Positions 1 to 8,085 of a DNA stretch of 64,000 nucleotides are shown here, piece after piece. Each line of letters opens with the position of its first letter. The stretch's first letter is position 1. Under the pieces are notes generated by a model. The model searched no databases. It had not been told where the DNA came from and saw only the letters and a list, made by a program, of their open reading frames with translations. Origin of the DNA: Algoriphagus boritolerans DSM 17298 = JCM 18970 (GTDB taxonomy: Bacteria; Bacteroidota; Bacteroidia; Cytophagales; Cyclobacteriaceae); NCBI RefSeq assembly GCF_900108085.1, contig NZ_FNVR01000005.1, positions 62,001 to 126,000 on the forward strand, given 5' to 3'. A program made the position numbers and the translations under genes.

Positions 1-945
1 TGCTATGGAAGAAGTTGCATAAGGGTGATTGATAGTGACACCTTCATCCATTCTACCTCCAAAGTTCGAGAAGAAGAAGCCTCTGTCCTGCTGGAAACCG
101 TTTCCATAAATCTGACCATAAGTCGGCAACGAAGCCGCCTCATTGGTAAACACAGACTGGTTGATGGTTACCTCAGCTGCTTTACGCTTGGATGCACCGG
201 ATTTGGTCGTGATCAGGATTACCCCGTTTCTACCTTGGTCACCGTAAAGTACCGTAGCCGAAAGCCCCTTCAATACAGACATACTTTCGATGTTGTTTGG
301 ATCAATATCCAAGAATCGGGAAGAAGTAGCTGTACCCCCTGTTGTGAATCCGTTCTGCGCATTGGTGGAAGTGTTGAAAGGGACACCATCTACCACGAAC
401 AGTGGCTGATTAGAACCGGTAGCAGAAGAATAGCCTCTGATGACCATGTTGGTTCCGGATCCAGACATACCATTGGTGGAAGTGATACTTACCCCTGGCA
501 CTTTGCCCTGTAGCACTCGTGCTACGTCAGCCTCTGGTCGATTCTCCAGCTGCGCATTGTCCACTGAGGTTACCGCGTAACCCAGTGCTTTTTTCTCTCT
601 TTCGATACCGATCGCTGTGACTACCACTTCGGATAGGTTAGACGCATCGGTCGTCAGAGTGATGTTGACTACGGAACGATTGCCGATAGCTTCTTCTGCG
701 GTCTTCAGACCCACAAAAGAGAAAATCAAAACATCAGATCCCGCTGGTACATTGATAGAGTAGTTCCCATCCAAATCGGTGGTCGTACCTACTGTTGTAC
801 CCTTGACGAGAACTGTTGCTCCTGGCAACCCTAGTCCGTCTTCCTCGGAAATTACCGTACCGGTAATTACCCGTTGCTGCGCCGACACCTCATAGCTGAG
901 GGTCATGGTGAAAAGCGCAACAACAAAGAGTAAAGCTTTTCTCAT
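1..945 (-). CDS. SusC/RagA-family TonB-dependent outer-membrane channel (N-terminal part)
   Basis: Only the first 315 residues lie in the window; the frame stays open to the left edge. Reading from the ATG at 943-945, residues 1-23 look like a signal peptide ending in EVSAQ. Residues 25-105 form a CarboxypepD_reg-like domain (GLPGATVLVKG, DLDGNYSI). From about 108 the TonB plug begins, with LSEVVVTAIG, LQGKVPGV, VIRG and PLFVVDGVP, which are hallmarks of SusC/RagA proteins. Such channels take up oligosaccharides or peptides together with a SusD-type lipoprotein, expected beyond the left edge. The substrate cannot be told from this part. Family assignment is firm. Confidence 0.93.
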   Translation of the reverse strand, partial: MRKALLFVVALFTMTLSYEVSAQQRVITGTVISEEDGLGLPGATVLVKGTTVGTTTDLDGNYSINVPAGSDVLIFSFVGLKTAEEAIGNRSVVNITLTTDASNLSEVVVTAIGIEREKKALGYAVTSVDNAQLENRPEADVARVLQGKVPGVSITSTNGMSGSGTNMVIRGYSSATGSNQPLFVVDGVPFNTSTNAQNGFTTGGTATSSRFLDIDPNNIESMSVLKGLSATVLYGDQGRNGVILITTKSGASKRKAAEVTINQSVFTNEAASLPTYGQIYGNGFQQDRGFFFSNFGGRMDEGVTINHPYATSSIA

Positions 946-1354
946 AAGGTGTTTAGTTTAGTTGATTTGTAAATAAAATTTATTATCCGCTAATTTCAAA
1001 AGCGGTCAAAAATTCATTTGAATGGGTAGAAAAGCACATTATTTGGTTACAATCCTTTATGTTAACATTTATTAACAGGAATTCGCATATTTTTTAACAT
1101 TAACAAAACAATATTTTGGGAAAATGCCAAAAAGATGAAATTGAAAAATAATTTTTAACTGCAAAAAAAAATTAAATAGGGCTGAAAAACTGTTTTTTTA
1201 GAGTTTTTAAGAATAAAAAGTATCCTTTTTACAATTTTTTTGAATAAAATTTTAAATCTATCCAATTTTCGAATTTCGAAAATAGAAAAATTCAAAAAAT
1301 CGAAATATTCGGTTGATTCTATCTAATATTTTTCGGTGTTTTTTGTCAAAAAGA
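946..1354. other. AT-rich gap upstream of susC
   Basis: About 410 bases without a credible gene, very rich in A and T. It must hold the leftward susC promoter and a long leader. A TTGTTTTG at 1104-1111 (minus strand) is one base off the Bacteroidota -7 box TAnnTTTG. A weak 5-bp inverted repeat, CCGCT/AGCGG, lies at 987-1005 in the leader. Nothing else was recognised. Confidence 0.5.
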
Positions 1355-1386
1355 AAAAAACCGGTTCGTTTTTTAACCAGTTTTCT
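1355..1386 (-). terminator. Rho-independent terminator after the outer-membrane barrel gene
   Basis: A 10-bp stem with one mismatch (positions 1357-1366 and 1375-1384, loop 1367-1374) is followed on the minus strand by a run of Ts. It starts four bases past the stop codon of the gene ending at 1390. Confidence 0.75.
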
Positions 1387-1389
1387 AAT

Positions 1390-1890
1390 TTAAAATGAAT
1401 ATCTCAAGGTAAAGGCTGCTTCATCCCACCATAACTTTGTAAAGTCAACAAAATTATATGCAGGTTTCCAATCAAAACTTAAATAGATATTCGTATTGTA
1501 AAAATTGTACTCCAGACCGGCGATAAAATCCACACCAAAAGCCTTATAATCCTCACTCCCCTGGTAAACCCATGGCGGTTCGGCTTTGGGCTCTTTCCAT
1601 ATTCCATAGTGCGCACCTCCACCGAGATACCACTCCATGCCTCTGAATTCCCGAATGTCCATGTGCCGCTCGTATAGCAAAGCAGCATTCCAGCCTTTCC
1701 ATCGATTAAACACCATCAATTCCACAGCGGAATGGTCTGTCACAAATCGTTTCACTGCCCCCCCAAGGGAAGTACCAGCACGAATTCCGACCATCGTATT
1801 GTACGATCCCTGCTGGGCTTGAACTTGGGCTGTAGATAAAAGTAGGGCCAAAATAAAAATGGCGGACGGAAATAAAAGTGCTTTTTTCAA
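1390..1890 (-). CDS. Small outer-membrane beta-barrel protein
   Basis: A 166-residue exported protein. The signal peptide is clear (residues 1-25: basic start, hydrophobic core, VQAQ). The rest alternates hydrophobic and aromatic residues, as in strands of a small barrel, and ends RYSF with a terminal Phe typical of outer-membrane proteins. The start codon is TTG at 1888-1890; the first internal Met (residue 33) would remove the signal peptide, so TTG is preferred. It follows fau by 15 bases and has its own terminator. No specific function can be given. Confidence 0.75.
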   Translation of the reverse strand: MKKALLFPSAIFILALLLSTAQVQAQQGSYNTMVGIRAGTSLGGAVKRFVTDHSAVELMVFNRWKGWNAALLYERHMDIREFRGMEWYLGGGAHYGIWKEPKAEPPWVYQGSEDYKAFGVDFIAGLEYNFYNTNIYLSFDWKPAYNFVDFTKLWWDEAAFTLRYSF

Positions 1891-1905
1891 AGGATGATAA
1901 GTTAA

Positions 1906-2481
1906 TTACTTCGAAAAAGTAAAAACTTTTTCGGGAGTAATGCAATAATTCAATCCAATATCGTGAGGTTCAGGCTGAATACAATCCTCCGGAGGATAAA
2001 AACTTAAGCCAATTTTAATTACCTCGGGCCTTAATTTTCCCAAAAAGGTATCGTAAAAACCCTTTCCAAACCCGACTCTATTTCCCGCCTTGTCATAAGC
2101 CAGTAAGGGGACAAAAACCACTTCAATTTTAGACGGAGAAACTATAATTGATTCTTGTGGCACAGGAATCCCCCACTCATCTAGGAAAAAAGCCGCATCA
2201 ACTGGGAGTTTTAGCGTCTCCATTTCTGTATTGAGCTTATTCACCTGGGAAGTGTACAGGGTTTTACCTTTCTGATCCAAGGAATCTTTGATATAAAAGG
2301 TATTGACCTCATTGAATCGGTCTATCGGAAAAAACAAATGAAAATGCTGAATGGGATCCTGATCTTTTAGCCAGTTTAAAAACTGAAAATTGATCGCCTT
2401 GGACTTGGCTTCCACTTCTTCTTGGTTGAGACTTTTTCTCAGCTGCCTGTAAGCTGACCGGAGTTCTTTCTTTGTTTTCAA
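1906..2481 (-). CDS. fau: 5-formyltetrahydrofolate cyclo-ligase
   Basis: A 191-residue cytoplasmic enzyme that converts 5-formyl-THF to 5,10-methenyl-THF using ATP, returning a storage folate to the active pool. The family signature is at about 124-144 (VPLLAYDKAGNRVGFGKGFYD region), with GIPVP at 104-108. Length is normal. The start is TTG at 2479-2481: no in-frame ATG exists before residue 87, while the N-terminus KTKKELRSAYRQLR matches the family. It lies downstream of bshC on the same strand, probably in one transcript. Confidence 0.93.
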   Translation of the reverse strand: MKTKKELRSAYRQLRKSLNQEEVEAKSKAINFQFLNWLKDQDPIQHFHLFFPIDRFNEVNTFYIKDSLDQKGKTLYTSQVNKLNTEMETLKLPVDAAFFLDEWGIPVPQESIIVSPSKIEVVFVPLLAYDKAGNRVGFGKGFYDTFLGKLRPEVIKIGLSFYPPEDCIQPEPHDIGLNYCITPEKVFTFSK

Positions 2482-2618
2482 GTGCTTATTTTTTGTTTTT
2501 CAAAAGCCACAATGCTTGTTCTGACTTGTTGGAAGGCTGAATTGAATCCATTTTTTCCGGGATATTCTCGAGGGAATGTGCCTCAAGCCACTTAATGCGG
2601 CTACGGTTCTTCCCCTTT

Positions 2619-4181
2619 TTATTTGGATTCTAGCACCATCATTTTAAAGTCAAAAGGATCAAAACAAGCCAGCAATTCCTCAATTAGGTATGGATTTGCC
2701 AGGAAAAACTGCATCATATTTATCACTCGCTCCTGAGGGCTACCGCCCGGGGCTGTAAACTCCAAAACAGCCTTCCCCCGATTCAATTCCACTAAAAGCC
2801 TTCTTTCTTCGGCTTTCCTCAACTTTGCACTCATTTGATCCAATATTTTGAGACTCCGCACTTTTCCAGCCTGAAATGCCGTATCTAGACTTTTCTCCAA
2901 AGTCGATGCCTCTTTTCCCTTTTTGTCAAAAAGTTGCGAAAGCATGGCCTTTTCTTCCTTCAGGCTAAAATCAACCTTTGCCTGCTGTGCAACAAATTGC
3001 CTTTTCCAGCTTTCAAACTCAACAAATACATCAGAAACTCCCCAGCCCAATTGATCCATTTTCTTCATAACTGGTTTATCGAGAATTAAGGCGAAATTAC
3101 GAGGCAAAAGAACTGGAAAGGGTACACCAAACTGATCGAAAACACCTTTCAACTGCAACCAATACACAACTTCAGCCGGTCCCCCCAAATACGCAAGATT
3201 GGGAAGAATCATTTCCTGATACAAAGGTCTCAAAACTACATTTGGGCTGAATCGCTCCGGATTGGATTCCACGAGCACTTTTATTTCCTCGGCAGAAAAC
3301 CTGATTTCGGAATTCAATACCTGAAATTCATTTCCCGACTGTTCAATTCGCTCCCGAAGGCCCTTTTCCAAATAGAAAAAATTAATTTCTCTGGGGAAAA
3401 TCTGGCTTTTAAAGCCCAAATCTTCCAATTCCTGTGTCACTTTCTGAGCTTGCTCAAAGGGAATATGCTCAAAAAGATCGGCTGTAATGACCGGCTTAAA
3501 AATGGATTTCAATGCTGCGTCATGACCGTCAACCACGACGAGACCCTGATCCCCAAATAAGTCATGGACATACTTCCGCACGGCTTCACTTAAGGTTTTG
3601 CTGCTCTGATAGGCGGTTTTAAAGACGTCAGGGGCAAAATCAACACTTTTCAAAAAAGCTTTGAACGATTCATCCAGCAAAAACTCTCCGACAGCACCCT
3701 TTTGAGTTGAATTCCACTGATACTTCTTGCCGTCCAGTTTGAAATTATTGATTTCTTCGAAATCATGATCCTCAGAAGCCATCCAATAGACCGGCACAAA
3801 ATGGTACTCCGGATAAGCACTTTGAAGGTTTTTGGCCAAGTTGATCGTTGAGACGATCTTATAGATGAAATAGAGCGGGCCTGTAAACAGATTCAGTTGA
3901 TGTCCCGTTGTGACCGTAAATGTTTTTTCGCTGAGTAGCGAGTCAAGATTGAAGGAAACTTCACTGGAAAGTTCCAATCCTTGATATTGGCTTTGCAAAG
4001 CTCGGTGTAGGATACCCCTGCTTTCCGAGGGGAATTTCTTAGCCTCAATTGCTGCTTTGAAACTTTCAATTTTTGGTAAATGTGCGTAAAACGGCCTAAG
4101 TGCCTCTTTTCCTTCTATGTAGTCTAAAAAAAATTTCGAGAACTGTCCCGTCTTATTCAGAGCTACGCAGTGTTTTTTCAT
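2619..4181 (-). CDS. bshC: Bacillithiol biosynthesis cysteine-adding enzyme
   Basis: A 520-residue enzyme that joins cysteine to glucosaminyl-malate in the last step of bacillithiol synthesis. BshC hallmarks are TGHQLNLFTGPLYF at about 92-105 and VYWMASEDHDFEEIN at 131-145, followed by GGPAEVVYW in the core and a Lys/Glu-rich, probably coiled-coil stretch near 400-470. The ATG is at 4179-4181. It is divergent from the M16 peptidase across 193 bases. Its presence implies bacillithiol, rather than glutathione, as low-molecular-weight thiol, as is usual for Bacteroidota. Confidence 0.95.
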   Translation of the reverse strand: MKKHCVALNKTGQFSKFFLDYIEGKEALRPFYAHLPKIESFKAAIEAKKFPSESRGILHRALQSQYQGLELSSEVSFNLDSLLSEKTFTVTTGHQLNLFTGPLYFIYKIVSTINLAKNLQSAYPEYHFVPVYWMASEDHDFEEINNFKLDGKKYQWNSTQKGAVGEFLLDESFKAFLKSVDFAPDVFKTAYQSSKTLSEAVRKYVHDLFGDQGLVVVDGHDAALKSIFKPVITADLFEHIPFEQAQKVTQELEDLGFKSQIFPREINFFYLEKGLRERIEQSGNEFQVLNSEIRFSAEEIKVLVESNPERFSPNVVLRPLYQEMILPNLAYLGGPAEVVYWLQLKGVFDQFGVPFPVLLPRNFALILDKPVMKKMDQLGWGVSDVFVEFESWKRQFVAQQAKVDFSLKEEKAMLSQLFDKKGKEASTLEKSLDTAFQAGKVRSLKILDQMSAKLRKAEERRLLVELNRGKAVLEFTAPGGSPQERVINMMQFFLANPYLIEELLACFDPFDFKMMVLESK

Positions 4182-4374
4182 CGGAATGGGTGAAGTATGT
4201 TTGGGAAGTCTAACTTAGCGCTTCGAACCAAAGTTCGGCTTTTTTTGTAAAAAACAGGACATCTTACATTAATGGCAGGTATAAGTGGTGAAAAAGTAAG
4301 ATTTGAATGATTTTAGATTCATTTCTAAACCAAAACCTCGATTTGTGAATTCTAGATAAAGCTAAACCAATAAC

Positions 4375-5613
4375 ATGTTTCCATACCAACGAATTTTTCT
4401 CAACAACGGCCTCGAAGTGATCGTCCATGAGGATCATAGCAGCAAAATCGCTGTTTTCAATCTTCTCTATAAAGTAGGCTCCCGTTTTGAGCAACTGGGC
4501 AAAACAGGATTGGCTCATTTCTTTGAGCATTTGATGTTTGGCAGCTCGGCCAATGTGCCGGTGTTTGACCGGGAATTGGAACGCGTAGGAGGTTCCTGCA
4601 ATGCTTTCACCAGCCCCGATATCACCAATTACTACATGACCTTGCCGGCTGCGAACATCGAAACGGCATTTTGGCTGGAGTCGGACCGAATGCTTCAGTT
4701 GAGTTTAAGCGAAAAAACCATCGAAACGCAGCGAAAAGTCGTGATGGAAGAATACAAGCAACGCTATCTCAATCAGCCCTATGGCGATGTTTGGCACCAT
4801 TTGAGGGATTTGGCCTATGAAAAGCACAGTTACCGATGGCCTACCATCGGCCAAACCCTGCAAGACATCGAAGAATATACTAAGGATGATGTCCTGGAGT
4901 TTTATGAAACACACTATCATCCCGGCAATGCAATCCTTGTCGTGGCCGGTGATGTGACACTGGCCCAAGTGGAAAATTTGGCAGAAAAATGGTTTGGACC
5001 GATTCCTTCCAGATCATTGTATAAAAACGGAATCTTGGCAGAACCGATCCAAACAGCCAAGAAATCAAAAGAACTGCAAGCCAAAGTACCTACCGACGCA
5101 TTGTATAAGGCTTATAAAATGCCGGCAAAAGGTAAAGAAGGCTACTTGGAAGCAGATTTGATCAGTGACATCCTGGGTTCTGGAAAATCTTCCCTTCTGG
5201 AACAACGACTAATCAAAAACGGAAAAATCTTTGCTTCTGTAGGTGGGTACATCACCGGTTCTGTAGATCCAGGGCTTTTGGTTTTCTCCGGTAAGATGGA
5301 ATCGGGAATTTCCGCCAAAACAGCCGAAGCTGCCCTGGATGAAGTTTTGGCTGAGTTTCTCCAAAACGAGATTTCTGAACGAGAGCTTCAAAAAATAAAA
5401 CATCAGGGTGAAGCCATGAAAATTTATGAGTCGATTCAATTGCTAAACCGGGCGATGAATCTGGCCTATTATGCACATTTGGGAGATCCTGATTTATATT
5501 GGCAGGAATTTGAGCAAAAATCAAAAATAGAAGCACCCCAAATCAAGGCTTGGGCTAGTCAGATTCTTAAAGATGATCAAGCTTCAGTCCTTTATTATCA
5601 ATCGATCAATTAA
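4375..5613 (+). CDS. M16-family zinc metallopeptidase
   Basis: A 412-residue single-chain M16 peptidase (insulinase/processing-protease family). The inverted zinc motif HFFEH sits at 48-52 (His48, Glu51, His52) with a likely third ligand, Glu125, in VVMEEYKQR. A second, non-catalytic M16 domain covers roughly 160-400. No signal peptide is visible, so it is probably cytoplasmic. Its stop codon TAA overlaps the ATG of ispF by one base, so it heads the operon M16-ispF-mnmD. Substrate unknown. Confidence 0.93.
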   Translation: MFPYQRIFLNNGLEVIVHEDHSSKIAVFNLLYKVGSRFEQLGKTGLAHFFEHLMFGSSANVPVFDRELERVGGSCNAFTSPDITNYYMTLPAANIETAFWLESDRMLQLSLSEKTIETQRKVVMEEYKQRYLNQPYGDVWHHLRDLAYEKHSYRWPTIGQTLQDIEEYTKDDVLEFYETHYHPGNAILVVAGDVTLAQVENLAEKWFGPIPSRSLYKNGILAEPIQTAKKSKELQAKVPTDALYKAYKMPAKGKEGYLEADLISDILGSGKSSLLEQRLIKNGKIFASVGGYITGSVDPGLLVFSGKMESGISAKTAEAALDEVLAEFLQNEISERELQKIKHQGEAMKIYESIQLLNRAMNLAYYAHLGDPDLYWQEFEQKSKIEAPQIKAWASQILKDDQASVLYYQSIN

Positions 5614-6095
5614 TGACACCATTTAGAATAGGCTTCGGATACGATGTCCATCAGCTTCAGTCAGGCTACGATTTCTGGCTGGGCGGAATCAAATTAGAAC
5701 ACGACAAAGGTGCGGTGGGCCACTCCGATGCCGATGTCCTGATTCACGTGATCTGCGATGCGCTGCTTGGAGCTGCCAATATGCGAAATATCGGATTTCA
5801 TTTCTCGGACAAGGATCCCAAATTCAAAGGAATAGACAGTAAAATCCTACTCCAGGAAGTGATGAAAATGATCCGAGCGGCTGGTTTCGAACTGGGAAAC
5901 CTCGACTCCACGGTTTGTCTTCAAATCCCGAAGCTCAACCCCCACATTCCGGCAATGAAAACTTGCCTCGCTGAGGTAATGAAAGTCGAGGAAAACTCAA
6001 TCTCTATCAAAGCGACTACATCGGAATTTCTCGGATTTGTGGGTCGCGAAGAAGGTATTGCAGCTTATTGCACGGCATTGATCTATAAGGTATGA
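5613..6095 (+). CDS. ispF: 2-C-methyl-D-erythritol 2,4-cyclodiphosphate synthase
   Basis: A 160-residue MEP-pathway enzyme that cyclises CDP-methylerythritol phosphate with loss of CMP on the way to isoprenoids. The zinc ligands are Asp11 and His13 in GYDVHQL and His45 in HSDADVLIHVICDALLGA. The C-terminus TTSEFLGFVGREEGIAAY is typical. Its ATG overlaps the preceding TAA by one base, and its own stop overlaps the mnmD start (ATGA), so translation is coupled both ways. Confidence 0.97.
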   Translation: MTPFRIGFGYDVHQLQSGYDFWLGGIKLEHDKGAVGHSDADVLIHVICDALLGAANMRNIGFHFSDKDPKFKGIDSKILLQEVMKMIRAAGFELGNLDSTVCLQIPKLNPHIPAMKTCLAEVMKVEENSISIKATTSEFLGFVGREEGIAAYCTALIYKV

Positions 6096-6784
6096 GTGAA
6101 AAGTTGAAAATCATTACGACTGAGGACGGTTCGCACTCCTTGTATCATGAGGGATTACAGGAAACATACCACAGTTTTCATGGCGCATACCGTGAATCTA
6201 TCCATGTGTTTATGATCTATGGTCTGGATTCCTGGCTGGCAAAAAATCCGGCAAAATATCCAATTCGAATCTTTGAAGTGGGATTTGGAACAGGATTGAA
6301 TGCCTGGCTCACCTTAGTTTGGGCAGAGCAAAATCAAATCCCTGTCCTCTACCACACGATTGAGCCGTTTCCCCTCGAAAAGGAATTGTACTCCCAACTC
6401 AACTACATCGAGCATGACCATGGAATTTGGCATTTTCATAAATATTTTGAGGCCCTACATCAGGCACCTTGGAATGAAGGGGAACCGGTTTCAGAATATT
6501 TCAACTTCAAAAAGGACAAAACAACCCTCGAGGAAGCACAGCTTTACCCTTCGGATGTGGTATTTTTTGATGCCTTCGCCCCCAGCAAGCAACCTGAGCT
6601 TTGGACTAAGGAAATTTTGGGGAAAGTGACCGATTCGATGCGGCCGGGAGGATTATTTACCACCTACTCTGCCAAAGGTCAGCTACGACGCGACTTGAAG
6701 GAGCTTGGCTTGGAAGTAGAAGTGGTGCCTGGTCCTCCGGGAAAGAAGGAAATGACACGGGCGTGGAAAAGTAGTAAGCCGTGA
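6092..6784 (+). CDS. mnmD: tRNA 5-methylaminomethyl-2-thiouridine methyltransferase, MnmD type
   Basis: A 230-residue SAM-dependent methyltransferase of the MnmC N-terminal (DUF752) family, which completes the mnm5s2U wobble modification. The SAM-binding loop FEVGFGTGLNAW is at 61-72; DVVFFDAFAPSKQPELW at about 156-172 and the end VPGPPGKKEMTRAW are family signatures. It lacks the FAD-dependent oxidase half of MnmC, as in other stand-alone MnmD proteins. It overlaps ispF by four bases (ATGA). Confidence 0.92.
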   Translation: MSEKLKIITTEDGSHSLYHEGLQETYHSFHGAYRESIHVFMIYGLDSWLAKNPAKYPIRIFEVGFGTGLNAWLTLVWAEQNQIPVLYHTIEPFPLEKELYSQLNYIEHDHGIWHFHKYFEALHQAPWNEGEPVSEYFNFKKDKTTLEEAQLYPSDVVFFDAFAPSKQPELWTKEILGKVTDSMRPGGLFTTYSAKGQLRRDLKELGLEVEVVPGPPGKKEMTRAWKSSKP

Positions 6785-6924
6785 TCAGTCAGTCGACGCT
6801 CGTTTATATGATCCCAGTTGGTAGTCGAAATGATCAGATTCTGAACTTCCTACATCGACTGCATGCTAAAAACGGAATAGGTTTTGCCCTTACAGGAAAA
6901 TATCAATTAAGAATCTATGCTTAA
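6781..6924 (+). CDS. Possible 47-residue protein between mnmD and the coiled-coil gene
   Basis: A GTG at 6781-6783 overlaps the mnmD stop as GTGA and opens a 47-codon frame whose TAA (6922-6924) overlaps the start of the next gene by eight bases. The product (VISQSTLVYMIPVGSRND...) has ordinary protein composition, no signal peptide and no motif I recognise. The exact filling of the gap, with overlaps at both ends, is the main argument for it. It may be chance. Confidence 0.35.
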   Translation: MISQSTLVYMIPVGSRNDQILNFLHRLHAKNGIGFALTGKYQLRIYA

Positions 6925-7390
6925 CGTACTTGCTGTTTTACTTTTTACACTCTTTCAAGGCCCTCAGTTTGATGGCGCAAAGCTTGAACGAATGGTCCAA
7001 GACAGAGACCAACTTCATAAGGAATGGAGAGCTTCAGAAAGCAAAAAGTCCGGGATTTTTGGGAACCGGACTAAAAAGGACATGATCGAAACGAATGAGT
7101 GGCTGGAGCGGATCATTACCAAGGACAATCAGATTATGGATGAACTCCGAATGATCGGTACAATCGAAACCACAGTCATCTCTCAGGAGAAAGAGGACTA
7201 CAAATCGATCACCTTGAAGCTCGAGCGAGACGTGCAGGCGCTGAAGAGAGCTCTGGCTGAGCGAGACAAGCAAATCGAGGAAAAACTGAGTGAGCGAAGA
7301 ACGTTTGAATGGACGACTTTGATATTTTTTCTGAGTACTGCCTTTTTAGCTTGGTGGATATATAGATCAAAAAAAGCGGCTGTCGGATAA
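6917..7390 (+). CDS. Membrane-anchored coiled-coil protein
   Basis: 157 residues: an N-terminal hydrophobic signal or anchor (1-14), a long charged heptad-rich helix (about 20-130, many Glu, Lys, Arg and Leu), and a C-terminal membrane segment (about 131-149, WTTLIFFLSTAFLAWWIY) followed by basic residues. The layout suggests a periplasmic coiled coil fixed to the inner membrane. Similar small proteins occur in Bacteroidota, but I know of no proven role. It ends the M16-ispF-mnmD run and is followed by a shared terminator. Confidence 0.75.
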   Translation: MLNVLAVLLFTLFQGPQFDGAKLERMVQDRDQLHKEWRASESKKSGIFGNRTKKDMIETNEWLERIITKDNQIMDELRMIGTIETTVISQEKEDYKSITLKLERDVQALKRALAERDKQIEEKLSERRTFEWTTLIFFLSTAFLAWWIYRSKKAAVG

Positions 7391-7408
7391 ACAAAGGCCG
7401 CCTTTTTT
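7369..7408. terminator. Bidirectional terminator between convergent genes
   Basis: AAAAAAGCGGC (ending 7380) pairs with GCCGCCTTTTTT (7397-7408). An A-run on one side and a T-run on the other let it work in both directions, serving the genes that end at 7390 (+) and 7412 (-). It begins inside the last codons of the plus-strand gene. Confidence 0.75.
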
Positions 7409-7411
7409 AAA

Positions 7412-7921
7412 TTAATTCACGCGAATATATTCTTTTACAGGAAATTGCACACAGTCATTTTCTTCATTTATGATCAGGCAGTTTGGTTGTAATAGAAACA
7501 TCCTTCTATCAGATGAAAATGTCAAGACTCCTTCCGGCTTTCTAAAGAAATCAAGAATAACCGGTTTCAATTCAGCCTTTGGCACGTACAACACTGCGTC
7601 ATCTTGCCCGGGTAAATAAAAGTGCATCAAGGCATCGGAATAATAATATTTAAAAGTATCCCCATCAAGATTATACCAAGAGGTAGCCACGAGGGTATAT
7701 CCTAAGGTTGGTCCGGTCTCCGAATCACGAACAATGCTACTGATCTCAAAAATGCTGTCGTTTTTGAATTCCATGATATCCACAAACCAGAGGTCCAAAG
7801 AATCTACAAACTCCCTTTTTTCCCAAGTCCCAATTAATGGACTTACAGGTTCCTCATTTTCGGCACAGGAAATCAAGGTTGCAAACAGAGCGACAAGCGC
7901 AAAAGGCAGGTATTTTTTCAT
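7412..7921 (-). CDS. Lipoprotein with a lipocalin-like start
   Basis: A 169-residue lipoprotein. The lipobox LISC at 16-19 (Cys19) follows a short signal peptide, so it is membrane-anchored outside the cytoplasm. Mature protein starts with PLIGTWEKREF, a pattern seen at the first strand of lipocalin-like domains, and continues as beta-rich sequence with FEISSIV and TFKYYY stretches. No enzymatic motif is seen. It is a single gene between repeat copy A and a bidirectional terminator. Confidence 0.75.
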   Translation of the reverse strand: MKKYLPFALVALFATLISCAENEEPVSPLIGTWEKREFVDSLDLWFVDIMEFKNDSIFEISSIVRDSETGPTLGYTLVATSWYNLDGDTFKYYYSDALMHFYLPGQDDAVLYVPKAELKPVILDFFRKPEGVLTFSSDRRMFLLQPNCLIINEENDCVQFPVKEYIRVN

Positions 7922-8012
7922 GTGTTTATAATTTGATTTTTTCGGTCACATGGAATCTCACTTCATCGATATTCATTCCAGTGTATATCGGAGAGGACAT
8001 GCTCGATTTCAT
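7922..8012 (-). repeat. Dispersed intergenic repeat, copy A
   Basis: 91 bases lying directly against the start codon of the lipoprotein gene. It shares its left end (TGTTTATAATT, then GGTCACATGGAATCTC) and right end (CATGCTCGATTTCAT) with copy B (19368-19454) and, more loosely, copy C (30195-30310). The middle differs. The ends are an imperfect inverted repeat (ATGGAATCTC versus ATGAAATCGAG on the opposite strand). No coding potential. Confidence 0.7.
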
Positions 8013-8085
8013 CGATTTAAAAATTTTGGTTGAAAGATATCTTAAGGACGAAATCTCTCGGAGAATTGATACACTCCTTACTGAA

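Noticed and set aside
25..513. 162-codon plus-strand frame at the left edge
   Set aside because: It is antisense to the clear SusC/RagA coding frame on the minus strand and has no protein similarity of its own.
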